Source: Flaccisagitta enflata
Taxonomy: Eukaryota; Chaetognatha; Sagittoidea; Aphragmophora
Direction: 5' to 3'
DNA length: 64,000 nt
NCBI GenBank assembly: GCA_965153355.1
Contig: OZ231127.1
Span: 94,674,001 to 94,738,000 of the forward strand
Below the pieces are notes generated by a model. It did no database searches, was not told where the DNA came from, and saw only the letters and a list, made by a program, of their open reading frames with translations. The translations under genes and the position numbers were made by a program. Each line of letters starts with the position of its first letter. Within the stretch, counting starts at the first letter, position 1. Below, in pieces: positions 42,797 through 53,973 of this stretch.

Positions 42797-43525
42797 CAGT
42801 TGAACCCCGCTCTAACGGACCCGCCACCAACGGAATTCCGCCTATAACAGATGCAAATTCATAGTCCCTTTAAGTTAATTTTTGGGCAGCGGCCCCAAAG
42901 GGGATGATGTCCTGTAGAACTCAGGGGGACTTTCGTTCGTTTCTCCATTTGTTTCTCCCCCCCCCCTAGCCTCGGGGCTCAAATCCCAGCCTCCAGGCTC
43001 AAATCCTAGCCTCCAGGCTCAAATCCCATTCTCAAGGCTTAGGTTCCAGCCTTGGGGCTCAAATTCCAGCCTTGAGGCTGAAATATCAGCCCCAAGGCTA
43101 AAATCCCAGCCTTGAGGCTCAAATTCTAGCCTTGAGGCTGAAATCCCAGCCTTGAGGCTAAAATCCCAGCCTCGAGGCTCAATTCCAGGCTGGAGTCCTA
43201 TCCTCAAGGCTTTAATCCCCACCTCAAGGCTTGAATCCCAGTCTAAAGGCTTAAACCTCAGCCTTAAAGCTCAAATCCCAGCTTCAACAAACAAACGAAC
43301 GAATGAAAGTCCTCCTGTGTTCTACAGGACATTGTCCTCTTCGGGGCCGCTGCCCTGCTTCCTCTCACTCCAATTGACAATCATGCAAAGCAGGGCAACG
43401 GGTTTCCCTGACCAAATATTGCCCTTGGGCGACCTATTTTATTTCCATTGCTGGCCATAACAGAAATCTGTCCGCAAAAAAAAAAATGTTGGTCCCCTGA
43501 AATTTGTTAGAGCGGGGTTCAACTG
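42797..43525. mobile_element. pogo-like MITE hosting fold-back element FB5
   Basis: The ends CAGTTGAACCCCGCTCTAAC and GTTAGAGCGGGGTTCAACTG are inverted repeats with TA outside (42795-42796, 43526-43527). CAGTTGAACC-type ends with TA duplication are typical of pogo/Tigger-type elements. It shares its left TA with the right TA of the element at 42292-42794. FB5 occupies most of the interior. Confidence 0.82.
42884..43434 (+). mobile_element. Fold-back element FB5
   Basis: Arms GGGCAGCGGCCCCAAAGGGG, continuing ATGATGTCCTGTAGAACTCA, and TGTGTTCTACAGGACATTGT, continuing CCTCTTCGGGGCCGCTGCCC, pair, including GACTTTCGTTCGTTT/AAACGAACGAATGAAAGTC. The core is about fifteen CAAATCCCAGCCTTGAGGCT-type units. 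The tail shows TGCCCTGC ... GCAGGGCA, then GGGTTTCCCTGACCAAATAT and TGCCCTTGGGCGACC. Closest to FB1. Confidence 0.85.
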
Positions 43526-43674
43526 TAGGTCAGTAGGTAATTTGTGGTGAAAAATGATGAAGAGGCTTTTTGGGAAATTCAGAAGATACCAGCATCGTTT
43601 TGCATGTTGATCAGTAATGTGCTAATAAGATTGGAATATAACGTAAGTAAAACCGAAAAATCAAGTTCAGTGAG

Positions 43675-44215
43675 ATTGATGTTGCCATTATACCGCAACA
43701 GCTGGTTATGGCTTACATGAGCTTGCACATGTAGCAGGGTCATGATTTCCCATTCAGTTTTAATGTTAATATGAACTGAGCTAACTTTTACTCACTTTAG
43801 AATGCATATATCATGCGAGCTTACATGTGAACTTGCCATTTCAGGTTCGGCTAAGGATCACATGAGCTCACATGAGGCTAAGTTATTTCCCTCAGTGCAT
43901 CAAGTGAGCTTACATGTGGCCTTTTTATTTCGGGTTTGGCTTAAACTCACGTGGTCTCACTTGTGGCTTTGATATTTCCCTGAGTGTCGATGTCAATTGG
44001 GAAGAGGGGATTGCATATGGCCTTGCTATTTTGGGTTTGACTTAAACTCATGTGGGCTCACTTGTGGCTTTGATATTTCCCTTAGTGTCGATGTAAACTG
44101 AGTAGGCATTGACTTAAGTGAGCTTAAATGTGGCCTTGCTATTTCGGGTTTGACTTAAACTCACGTGGTCTCACTTGTGGCTTTGATATTTCCCTGAGTG
44201 TCGATGTTTTGGGAA
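43675..44215. repeat. Minisatellite with unit of about 115 bp (TTTCGGGTTTGACTTAAACTC)
   Basis: Four to five units of GGCCTTGCTATTTCGGGTTT, GACTTAAACTCACGTGGTCT, CACTTGTGGCTTTGATATTT and CCCTGAGTGTCGATGT plus a variable part. The two right-hand units are the most alike. Confidence 0.8.
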
Positions 44216-44279
44216 ATTCAAACGATTTCCTTGAAAACGGGCAAAATAGACTAAATACATTCGGCCGAAATGTTGCCGT

Positions 44280-44570
<291 letters not shown>

Positions 44571-44632
44571 CTATCTGTCTGTCTTTCTGTCTTTATCTGT
44601 CTTTCTTTTTCGGTTTGTTTGTTAGTCTGTTT

Positions 44633-44666
<34 letters not shown>

Positions 44667-45111
44667 TTAAGTGCATGCGTGAGCGTGCATGAGCGTGTAT
44701 GAGCCTGCTTGTTCACGTGCAAGGAAGTCTGAGCGGGCAAGATTTACGTCTTCAGTCGTAACGTACGGAGAAAGATGGGAACGCACATAAAGACCAAAAC
44801 AGTGCACAGGAAAACCACTCAAGTCGTTACATAACACGTCTCAAAACGACTCGCGAATTTCACATTTTCAACATTTTCTCCGCAGTTTTGGTCTCTGGAC
44901 TTGTTATGATCTTATATGTTCGTTCGTTTACTTGTTATGATCTAATATGTTCGTTCGTTTATGTGTTTCTCCTCTAAAAGAAAAACTAAGGGCGGAGCGG
45001 GGGGGGGGGGGAGAAGATGAACTTGAATGAGCGATAAATTTATAACTGAGTTGTCATTGCCTTGTGATAATATGGAAGCGAAAATCCGTAATATTTCTTA
45101 GGTGACGGAAC

Positions 45112-45830
45112 GAATGGTAGAGGTGGGGGGGGAGGGTTAAATGGTGGTGGTGCATAATGAAGGAGGGGTCAAATGATGATGGTGCATAATGGAGGAGGGG
45201 TTAAATGGGGATGGTGCATGGTGGAGGAGGTGTTAGAATGGTGATGTTGCATGGTGGAGGAGACGTTGAATGGTGATGATGTTGAATGATGATGGTGCAT
45301 GGTGAAGGAGGTGTCAAAATGGTGAAGTTACATGGTGATGGTGCATGATGAAAGGGGTGTTAAATGGTGGAGGAAGTGTTAAAATGGTGATGGTACATGG
45401 TTGAGAAGATGGTAAATGGTGATGGTGTATGGTGAAGGAGGTGTTAAATGGTGGAGGAAGTGTTAAAATGGTGATGGTACATGGTGAAGGAGGTGTTAAA
45501 TGGTGGAGGAAGTGTTAAAATGGTGATGGTACATGGTGGAGGAGATGTTAAATGGTGATGGTGCATGGTGAAGGAGGTGTTAAATGGTGGAGGAAGTGTT
45601 AAAATGGTGATGGTACATGGTTGAGGAGATGTTATATGGTGATGATGCATGGTGAAGGAGGTGTTAAATGGTGGAGGAAGTGTTAAAATGGTGATGGTAC
45701 ATGGCGGGGGAGATGTTAAATGGTGATGATGCATGGTGAAGGAGGTGTTAAATGGTGGAGGAATTGTTAAAATGGTGATGATGCATGGTGAAGGTGGTGT
45801 TAAATGGTGATGATGCATGGTAGTTGCGGA
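45112..45830. repeat. Minisatellite of ATGGTGATGGTGCATGGTGA units
   Basis: A two-part unit, ATGGTGATGGTACATGGTGA, AGGAGGTGTTAA, then ATGGTGGAGGAAGTGTTAAA, about 52 bp long, repeats about twelve times with decay toward the left. The minus-strand frame (His/Thr/Pro rich) is a repeat artefact. Confidence 0.88.
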
Positions 45831-45974
45831 GGAGGAAGAATTTAATGCATATTTGAAAGGCTTGGAGTACCACAAACCTTACATTCATGGTCATGCATCC
45901 GGTGGTCTCAAAGTTACCACCAACAAGTATCCCTATAATTTGTAGCTTTAACAGTCTGTTCATAAATTTATCTT

Positions 45975-45975
<1 letters not shown>

Positions 45976-46052
<77 letters not shown>
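45976..46052. repeat. (CT)n microsatellite
   Basis: CT repeat of about 75 bp. Confidence 0.93.
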
Positions 46053-46054
<2 letters not shown>

Positions 46055-46149
46055 TTGCGCCTCTTAAAATGGATTTGGTCGCCCGAAAAGTGTATGAATG
46101 AATGAAAATAATCCCTACTCCTCTTCCTCCTCCTCCTCCTCCTCCTTAT

Positions 46150-47480
46150 ACTTCGCTTTTCCAAATGTCACAAACAGTGAAAAAGGTTGAATGCATTTTT
46201 TTTTTTTTTTTGCGCCTGACGAGCTTTGGTTCACATAAGTTGGATTTCAACACTTTGGTCCCTCGCTCGCGCTTTGCTTAGGTGTAAGTCTCCTTCTGTG
46301 TAAAATCTTGATTCTCCTGCTTTTCACGCTCTGATCTATTTGAGCTTATCACTCTGTTCCTTCAGCTCACACCGCTCAGATTCCTCCGTTCATGTCTGCT
46401 CACTTGACTCATGTCGATATCAAAAAAGTAAACTGCCTTCATGTGAATGAACCCATAACAAAAGAAATAAGTTTAAACGTGATTTCGATTTTCCTCATTC
46501 TTTTCTTTTCTTCTCTCTTTTATTTTTTTATTTTTTTTTTTTTGTATTCTTTCTTTTTCCCTTCTTTTTTCATTTTCTTATTTCTTTCTAATTCTTTTTC
46601 CTGACTTTTTTTGCGATAAGAAACGCAAATCGAGTTTCGCCCATCAATGTCAACCACACATGGGGAGGAGGAGGAGGAGGAGGAAGAGGAGGAGAAGAGG
46701 TAAAAAGAGGTGAAGATAGATGGAAGAAAAACTCACGCCTCAACGCCGAAACCACAACCCTGAAATCCCATTTCACCTGGGAAATCCACACCAAATGTTT
46801 TCCCCATGAAAATGTATCTTCCAAATATGTTCAGACGCGTCATCGCATTTCTGTCAGATGCAGTCGGTCCCGTCGTTTGTTCATCAGTCGGTCCGTTCGT
46901 TAGACTGTCCCCTTAATCGATAAAATATCGAATTTGATTTTGGAATGTCAGTATGTCACGTATATCGGCACCAACCTAATGTCCAAAACAAATCATAATC
47001 AGCCAGAGATTTCTACTCTCAGGCACCGAGTCTAAGCATCCTTGAACTATTGCATATCGGTACCTTTGTAAAAACTAAAATGCGTTCCACCTGATAGAGC
47101 GAGATCAAAAGAGAAATATCAATGGTGAGTAAGCAGGTCAGCTTGCTCAATACTGTGAAATGTTTAAGCCAAGCGTGAACGTCGAAAAGCCTTAAGGTGA
47201 CGTTAAAACTTCGTAAAACAGAATTTTATCGATGTCTTTTCAATTGAGGGACAATTGTCAACTTGTCTTGTCAATCGAGTGGCAAAAGGCCGAGCTCCGA
47301 TCCATGTGATGAATGAAATCAGATTGACATCCAAAATTTGTGCCAGTAAATTGCACATGAAACGCAACGGTAGAGAGACGGAGAGGATGATAACCCGGAG
47401 AAGATTTTAGTCTTTGATGGTGTTTTTTTTAGCATGTCCTTCTCTATCAATTTGGGTTTTTTTTTTTGGTCTTTTACTCT
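46150..47480. other. Mostly unique sequence, no supported gene
   Basis: Contains T-rich stretches and a GAGGAG run (46663-46700). A minus-strand frame at about 46740-46824 with a GTGAGT donor looks mildly coding-like, but I could not name it or find its acceptor. Otherwise nothing. Confidence 0.45.
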
Positions 47481-47484
47481 TTTT

Positions 47485-47647
47485 AGTTGCGGACACGCAA
47501 CTGTATAAGAGCCTTTGTCCGTCCATCCGTCAGTCCATTGGTCTGTCGGTCCGTTTGTGTGCATGAGTCGAAAAGTGCAAAAACGCGCATTTCCACCCCT
47601 GCCCACCCGTCCGCAACTGGTATGGCCGTGTATCCGGCCTTGTTTTT
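47485..47647 (-). mobile_element. Complete HINE-like element (GTTGCG subfamily), reversed
   Basis: The hairpin AGTTGCGGACACGCAACT at the left is followed by GTATAAGAGCCTTTGTCCGT, GAGTCGAAAAGTGCAAAAAC, GCCCACCCGTCCGCAACTGG and CCGTGTATCCGGCCTTGTTT. The ACGG core is short here. Confidence 0.8.
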
Positions 47648-47744
47648 ATTTCTTTCCCTCTCTTCATTTCTTTCCCTCCTTTTTTTTTTTGCTCATTATT
47701 TCTTTTTCTTTTTGTTTTTTTTTTTTCTCTTTATTTTTTTCTCT

Positions 47745-47873
<129 letters not shown>

Positions 47874-47947
47874 GCCCCAACCAGTCACTCACACTTAAAA
47901 ATTTTGTTTATACCCACTTTGACTATGATCTATTCTTCTCCCTTTTT

Positions 47948-48658
47948 GGGCAACGGCCCCGGAGGGGCCGATGACCTATGATTCCACATAGGGCAATTTT
48001 CTCCGGTTTCCGTCTGTCCGTCCCCCCCCCACCTCAAACCAGGCTTCCCAGGCCTAAAATCGAGCCTATATAAGCCCAAATTAGGCCTCTCAGACCTCTA
48101 ATCAGGCCTCTCAGACCCAAAATCAGGGCACTATCGCCCAAAATCAGGCCTTCCAGGCCTCAAATTAAGCCTCTCAGACCTCAACTAGGCCTTTGAGACC
48201 CTAGATTGGACCTCTTAAACCTCAAATTAGGCCTCTTTGATCCCAAATCAAGCCTTAGATCCAAAATGAAGCCTCTCAAACCCTGATGCACGCCTCTCAG
48301 ACCCCAAATCTGGCTTTTCCAGCCAAAAAGCAGACCTCCCAGCCCCATAATCAGACAACTTAGCCCCCAAAATCAGCTTCTCCAACGTTCATTTGTCCAA
48401 GTCCCCCCCACCCGGGCACAAATCACTCTTCTCAACTCTGGCCTCAAATGAGGCCCATAAGACCCCAAATCTGGCATCTCCGACCTCGAATCAGGCCCAT
48501 TGGTCAACAAACAGAAAACGGAAACTGAAGAAAATTACCCTATGTGGAATCATAGGTCATCGGCCCCTCCGGGGCCGCTGCCCCTCTCACCATCTCATCC
48601 TTACATACACCAACATAGGGGCATCGGGTACCGCTGACCATGTAACGCTTTTGCGACT
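47948..48658 (+). mobile_element. Fold-back element FB6
   Basis: Arms GGGCAACGGCCCCGGAGGGG, continuing CCGATGACCTATGATTCCAC, and GTGGAATCATAGGTCATCGG, continuing CCCCTCCGGGGCCGCTGCCC, pair. The inner arm extends through AGGGCAATTTTCTCCGGTTT against AAACTGAAGAAAATTACCCT. The core is an array of AGGCCTCTCAGACC(T/C)CAAAT units. In the tail the hairpin is TGCCCCT...AGGGGCA instead of TGCCCTGC...GCAGGGCA, a paired change. Confidence 0.85.
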
Positions 48659-48954
48659 ATTTTATCTTTTACTTATTTTCTTTTTTTTTATCCACTTGTC
48701 ATGAAGATTTATGATTTTTTTTCAATTCTTAATATGAATTTAAAATTTTTCTTTTAAAATTAAAAACAAAAAACTCTTTCTCAAAACTCATTTTGATTCT
48801 AAAAACGTTTTTGAGTTTCAGTAGCTTGATCTGCAATTAGGTACCGGAAGCAGATGCAGATAGGTAAACTTTAATTGAGAGTCAGCCGTCCAATTGGTTT
48901 AATCCTGCCCATAACCCTGCCCTAAAACGGCACCTCTATTGCCGATCCTCTCTC

Positions 48955-49745
48955 TCCTTCCCTCATGTTGTCCTTCTTCCAATCCCTTCTCACCTCTACC
49001 TCCGTGGTGGAAGAAGTAGGAGGGTGGGAGGAGGTAGGTAGCGGTAACAGAGGCGGCGGCGAAAAAGGTGTAGGAGCATGGAGGGAAGTAGGAAGCTGCC
49101 ATCTTCCTGAAGCTCTTCCGCCGCCGCCTCTGTTGCCGCTACTCACCTCCCCCATCCTCCCACACCTCTTCCGCCACCGCCGCTAGTGCCGCTATTTAGG
49201 ATAAAAAGATTTGATTTTTTTAGTCGCATGCACGCGACTCTACAACCCGCTTTGTCCGTTGGTCCGTCGGTCCATCAGTCCGTCAAACTTACTTTTTTTA
49301 TTTTTTCGGAGTTAACGGGCGTTTACTGCATTACTGCTCCTGCCCTAATGCATGGTTAGCTTTTTTTATCACTACCCCTGCCCACCAGCAGGCGACTAAG
49401 GTAGCTGTGTATCCAGCCTTGTTTTTGATTTGAGGAGGTGTAGGGAGAAAGAAGGAGGTAAGTAGCGGCAACAGAGGCAGCGGCAGAGGAGGTGTAGGAA
49501 GATGCTAAAGGGGTAGGTAGCAATAACAGAGGCGAGGGCGGAAGAGGTGTAGGGGATGGAAAGAATCTCATTGGGTACGTAATGGCAGCAGAGGCGGCGG
49601 CGGAAGAAATGTAGGAGGATGTAAAGGATGGTAGGGGCTAGGTGGAGGTAGTAGAGGCGGCGGCGGAAGAGGTGTAGGGGTGGAATGGATGGTAGAGGAG
49701 GGAAGTAGAGGTGGTAGAAGTAGCAAAGAGGTGGGGGTTGCTGAT
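48955..49745. repeat. GGCGGCGGAAGAGGTGTAGG minisatellite, partly inverted
   Basis: Units of AGAGGCGGCGGCGGAAGAGG then TGTAGG run in one direction from about 49020 to 49090 and 49435-49740, but reversed at 49110-49190, making an inverted repeat centred near 49105. A hairpin element (49222-49426) sits inside. Confidence 0.8.
49222..49426 (-). mobile_element. HINE-like element (GTCGCG subfamily), reversed
   Basis: The hairpin AGTCGCATGCACGCGACT is at the left, then CTACAACCCGCTTTGTCCGT, GCTCCTGCCCTAATGCATGG, GCCCACCAGCAGGCGACTAA and TGTGTATCCAGCCTTGTTTT. Confidence 0.78.
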
Positions 49746-49889
49746 TATATGTGTTAAGCGACATTGGCAGCCATTGGGACAGTCCCCATTGGCAGTGGAG
49801 GTAGCACTGGCCTTGGCGATGAATGAAAAGTGAAAGCTACTCTCGTGAAAAAGAATCTACATGGACCGCTGGTCGTCATTGCCTCGAAT

Positions 49890-49891
49890 CC

Positions 49892-49922
<31 letters not shown>

Positions 49923-51330
49923 CATTGATTGATTCATTCATTCATTTAATAATTCAATTTTCATTACATTCAATAATATCATTCATATACTTATGCATTC
50001 CTCCTTTTATTCATTTATTCTCAAAACCATTTTAACCTGGGATTGTGTGACAGGTCGAAATGATCAAAAAATTAAAAAATCAAAAAATCAAAGAATCAAA
50101 GAATCAAAGAATCAAAGAATCAAAGAATCAAAAAATTTGAAAATTAAAGATTAAGAAATTAAAAGATTAAAAAATAAAAAAAACTAAAGGATTAAAAGAT
50201 TAAAAGATTAGAAAATTTAAAAAAATTAAAATAAAAAAAATTAAAAAATTAAAAAATTAAAAAATTAAGAAATTAAAAAATTAAAAAATTAAAAAATTAT
50301 AAAATTAAAAAACTAAGAAATTAAAAAATTTAAAACATTAAAAAATTAAGAAATTAAAAAAATTAAAAATTAAAAACTTAAAAAATCAAAAAATCAAAAA
50401 ATCAAAAAATTCAAAAATTCAAAAATTCAAAAATTCAAAAATTCAAAAATTCAAAAATTCAAAAATTCAAAAATTCAAAAATTCAAAAATTCAAAAATTC
50501 AAAAATTCAAAAATTATAAAATTATAAAATTAAAAAATTAAAAAATCAAAAAAATTAAAAAAAAATTAAAAATTAAAAAATCAAAAAATTAAAAAATTAA
50601 AAAATTAAGAAATTGAAAATTAGACAAATTGAAAATTAAAAAAATTAAAAATTGAAAAAATTAAAAAATCAAAATGTTAAAAAAATGAATATATTAAAAA
50701 ATTAAAAAATTAAAAAATTAAAAAATTAAAAAATTAAAAAATTAAAAAATTAAAAAATTAAAAAATTAAAAAATTAAAAATTAAAAGATTAAGAAATTAA
50801 AAAATTAAAAAAAACAAAAATCAAAAAATTAGAAAATTAGAAAATTAGAAAATTAGAAAATTAGAAAATTCAAAAATCAAAAAATCAAAAAATTCAAAAA
50901 TTCAAAGATTCAAAAATTGAAAAATTAAAAAATTAGATAATTAAAAAATTAGAAAATTAGAAAATTAGAAAATTAGAAAATTAGAAAATTGAAAAATTAA
51001 AAAATTAAAAAATTGAAAAATTAAAAGATTAAGAAATTCAAAATTAGAAAAATTGAAAATTAAAAAAAATTAAAAATTGAAAAAATTAAAAAATCAAAAT
51101 GTTAAAAAAATAAAAATATTAAAAAATTTGAAAATTAAGAAATTAAAAAATCAAAAAAATCAAAAAAATCAAAAATTGAAAAATTGAAAAATTAGAAAAT
51201 TAGAAAATTAGAAAATAAGAAAATAAGAAAATTAAAAAATTAAAAAATAAGAAAAACAAAAAATCAAAAAATCAAAAAATCAAAAAATCAAAAAATCAAA
51301 AAATCAAAAAATCAATCATTCACGCATTTA
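49890..51330. repeat. (GATT)n, (ATTC) and a 1.27-kb AAAAAATT array of 8-bp period
   Basis: (GATT)n at 49890-49935 leads through CATTCATT to a long array, 50058-51313. The 8-bp step is kept while the unit drifts through AAAAAATC, AAAAATTA, AAAAATTC, GAAAATTA and TAAAAAAT blocks. There are few insertions. No gene. Confidence 0.9.
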
Positions 51331-51382
51331 TTCATACCTCCATTCATTTAAACAAAGAACATATTTCCCCGGCGGGGCCGGA

Positions 51383-51742
51383 GCAAAGACGAGACAAAGA
51401 GAGAAAATGGGATTTATTGGAAGGACCAAAAGGACGATTTTGATGGGGTTACCATCCCTACACCCTACTGACAGCAATTTTTACATAATTCAGTCGCACA
51501 TTGAGCAGATCATGATTTGCATATTGGTTGACACAAATTGAGAAAATGCAGTTAGACAAGACGAGTGTAAAAAAGGTCCTACCGATTGGACAACCGACCA
51601 ACAGATCATCGGCTGCACTGTAAACAATGCAATTCTTCACCAACCAAGAATTTTGAAATTCCCGAGAAATCGGATCAATTGAGTGACCAGTATCCATGAC
51701 CGTGGGGGTTGGTCCTTTATGTTATCTTGTCAGTTGTTTGCG

Positions 51743-51774
<32 letters not shown>

Positions 51775-51980
51775 CTCTCTCTGTCGTTCCTCACTCGTAC
51801 AGGTTGTCAACCGGACAATGAAGTTTCTGATTCCTGTTGTCTCGAGAACAAACACTACGCACTTTTCATCCAAGATACTTTAAACGTAGCCCTTATGATC
51901 TTATATCTTTAATCGGGGATAAACTTGTCTCAGCACCAAACACGTCCTTCCAATAAACCCCATTTCTCTACTTCTTTCTC
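51383..51980. other. Short inverted repeat around unique sequence
   Basis: AGAGAAAATGGGATTTATTG then GAAGGAC at about 51400 matches, in reverse complement, GTCCTTCCAATAAACCCCAT then TTCTCT at about 51938-51965. It may be the ends of an old element or a promoter-proximal duplication upstream of the first zinc-finger gene. No target duplication is seen. Confidence 0.45.
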
Positions 51981-52074
51981 TCTCAAATTTACCCTTACTG
52001 ATTTCGTCGCTTGAATTTCTGTTACATATCGGAGTCTGGGTCAAATAGATGTATTTAATCTTATTTCTCTCAAA

Positions 52075-52857
52075 ATGACGGCCTCCGTTAAAAATGAAAA
52101 AGGAATTCTTTTTCACCGCAACTACTGCGACTTCGCTTCCGAGATGAAGGCCAACGGGATCAAACACGAAATAAGTCATTTTGACCAATTAGACACGAAT
52201 CATCCATGTAATATCTGTCCTAAGAGATTTAAGACAAGGGAGAATTTGCGTGAGCACATGCAAGTTCATAATGGAGACATCCTTTCCTGCTCGCTGTGCG
52301 AATACACCACTCCAAAGAAGAAAGCTTTGCGCCTACACCTAAAAACACACCAAAATGATCGGCCATTTTCGTGCGATATCTGTGAAACATCCTTCAAAAC
52401 GAAGCCCATCCTCGCCAAACACATGAAGAAGCACATTGGAGAAAGGAGTTATAAATGTGACTTCTGCACTTTTTCATCCTACTCGCAATCCGGACTCATT
52501 TCCCACAAATCAAAACACTCTACACTTTTTCCTTTTGAATGTAAAGAATGTCAAAAAAAGTTCAAATCTTCTGCTAGTCTACGCTTTCACCATGGACGTG
52601 CCCATGCAGGCCAACCGCCCCCACAAAAACGACCCTCATTGTCCGTAAAGTGCACGTCTTGCGATTACGTCGCAGGAAGTAAAACTCTACTGAGGAATCA
52701 TATGCGAAGTCACTCTGACGATCGTCCCTATCCATGCGATATTTGCACACAACGTTTTAAAACTAACGGTCATCTCAAACAGCATATTAACAGCGTACAT
52801 TCCATTGATGAGCCGTTTCGTTGTACATCCCAGAAAACGAGTTCCAGGAGAAAATGA
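52075..52857 (+). CDS. C2H2 zinc-finger protein, first of a tandem pair
   Basis: A 260-residue intronless frame starting at an ATG in AAAATGA context. Seven intact C2H2 fingers (C-x2-C-x12-H-x3/4-H) begin near residues 44 (HPCNIC), 72 (LSCSLC), 100 (FSCDIC), 128 (YKCDFC), 156 (FECKEC), 191 (VKCTSC) and 219 (YPCDIC). A degenerate finger lacking its first Cys (NYCDFASEMKANGIKHEISH) precedes them and a truncated one (FRC) follows. Linkers are not the TGEKP type. The protein presumably binds nucleic acid in the nucleus. The tail SQKTSSRRK resembles the neighbour's SQKTSTS, so the pair arose by duplication and this copy probably lost fingers before its end. An AATAAA lies at 52925-52930. I do not recognise an orthologue. 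Confidence 0.85.
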   Translation: MTASVKNEKGILFHRNYCDFASEMKANGIKHEISHFDQLDTNHPCNICPKRFKTRENLREHMQVHNGDILSCSLCEYTTPKKKALRLHLKTHQNDRPFSCDICETSFKTKPILAKHMKKHIGERSYKCDFCTFSSYSQSGLISHKSKHSTLFPFECKECQKKFKSSASLRFHHGRAHAGQPPPQKRPSLSVKCTSCDYVAGSKTLLRNHMRSHSDDRPYPCDICTQRFKTNGHLKQHINSVHSIDEPFRCTSQKTSSRRK

Positions 52858-52924
52858 GTCTTACACGAACGTGCTAGCCAAAAAACGTTGATGCGCAGAC
52901 TTCGAGATAAAGAATCTCGGCCAG

Positions 52925-52930
52925 AATAAA
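52925..52930 (+). promoter_or_regulatory. Possible polyadenylation signal, first zinc-finger gene
   Basis: AATAAA, 68 bp after the stop codon at 52855-52857. The second gene has ATTAAA at a similar distance. Confidence 0.45.
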
Positions 52931-52934
52931 AAAG

Positions 52935-53420
52935 TTATTTTTTGTGAGAACAAACCGCTGGGGTTACATGGATAAAACAATATCCACCGTGAAGTTTGGA
53001 CAACAAAAAAGATTTTCAGAACTTCAGTTGTCAGTGGACAATGGGGTTGACCGTCAAGTAGCGTGATTTCGCGAAACTATGAAAATTTTTTTTGGTTTTA
53101 TGCGATTACGGCCAAAGTAATTACATGATCGCCGTACAACTTACCCAGGATTTGTCCAAGGGTTGGATGGTTGTTCATGCAAAATTTCAGAAAAAGTCGT
53201 AATATATTTTCATAGCTACGCTGTTTTGAAATTCTTGGGTAGGTAGGCTGGTTCGGGTGGTTGTATTTACTTAAATTTCTTGAAACTTCACACATCAGTA
53301 GACAAGGTCATATGATGTTACCATAAAAAAATTCAAGTCAATCGGTCAATTTGTTCATGAGATATAAGCTTTCAAAGTTTGGGTAAAAAAAGTCACGACA
53401 GATTCCGCCACTTATAAAAA
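52935..53420. other. Intergenic sequence, no gene seen
   Basis: Unique AT-rich sequence between the zinc-finger genes; no repeat ends recognised. Confidence 0.45.
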
Positions 53421-53421
53421 A

Positions 53422-53563
53422 AAAGGCCGGATACACGGCGACCAGTTGCGGACGGGTGGTCAGAGGCGGAAATGCGCGTTTTCCCACTTTTCGACTCGTG
53501 CGTTACGGACCGACGGAGGGACGGACAAAGCCTCTTAAAGAGTTGCATGTCCGCAACTAAAAA
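53422..53563 (+). mobile_element. Complete short HINE-like element (GTTGCG subfamily)
   Basis: AAGGCCGGATACACGGCGAC, CAGTTGCGGACGGGTGGTCA, GAAATGCGCGTTTTCCCACT, GACTCGTGCGTTACGG, a short ACGG core, AAGCCTCTTAAAGAG and the hairpin AGTTGCATGTCCGCAACT with an A run. It separates the two zinc-finger genes. Confidence 0.8.
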
Positions 53564-53973
53564 TCACGAATATGTTTCATTCTAAGACTCAGCGTATTTC
53601 ACGCTTGAGCGATCATGAAATCATGAATAGTACTTCTTCTTTTGATCATTACGTCTTAACTACAAGGAATATCAAGAAAATAAAACAAACAGAGAAAAGC
53701 TTAAATGCTAGGCTTTCTAATGATGTAAAATTTAATAGTAATATTTTTAAAAAATAGCAACGCGATAACTATCTTCGGAGCGGCCACCATAAAAAGTTGA
53801 ATGGGAAAATTCCTCAAGACTGGCAAAGATGAGCGAGGGTTTAAATGTATCATGGTAATTGATCTTCAAGTTTGTGAAAAAAAGTGATCGGAACACGGTA
53901 TTTATAAGAATGAGTCTGATAAGAACATGGTATGTGTCAAAACGAGTCTAACTGGAATAAGTTTATTTTCCTA

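Noticed and set aside
46735-46830. Minus-strand exon with donor GTGAGT reading GKTFGVDFPGEMGFQGCGFG
   Set aside because: Suggestive, and on the same strand as the CSPG exon, but I found no acceptor and could not match a family; alternative frames are also open.
51458-51912. Short open frames on both strands upstream of the zinc-finger genes
   Set aside because: No splice sites, family resemblance or codon pattern; they lie between short inverted repeats.
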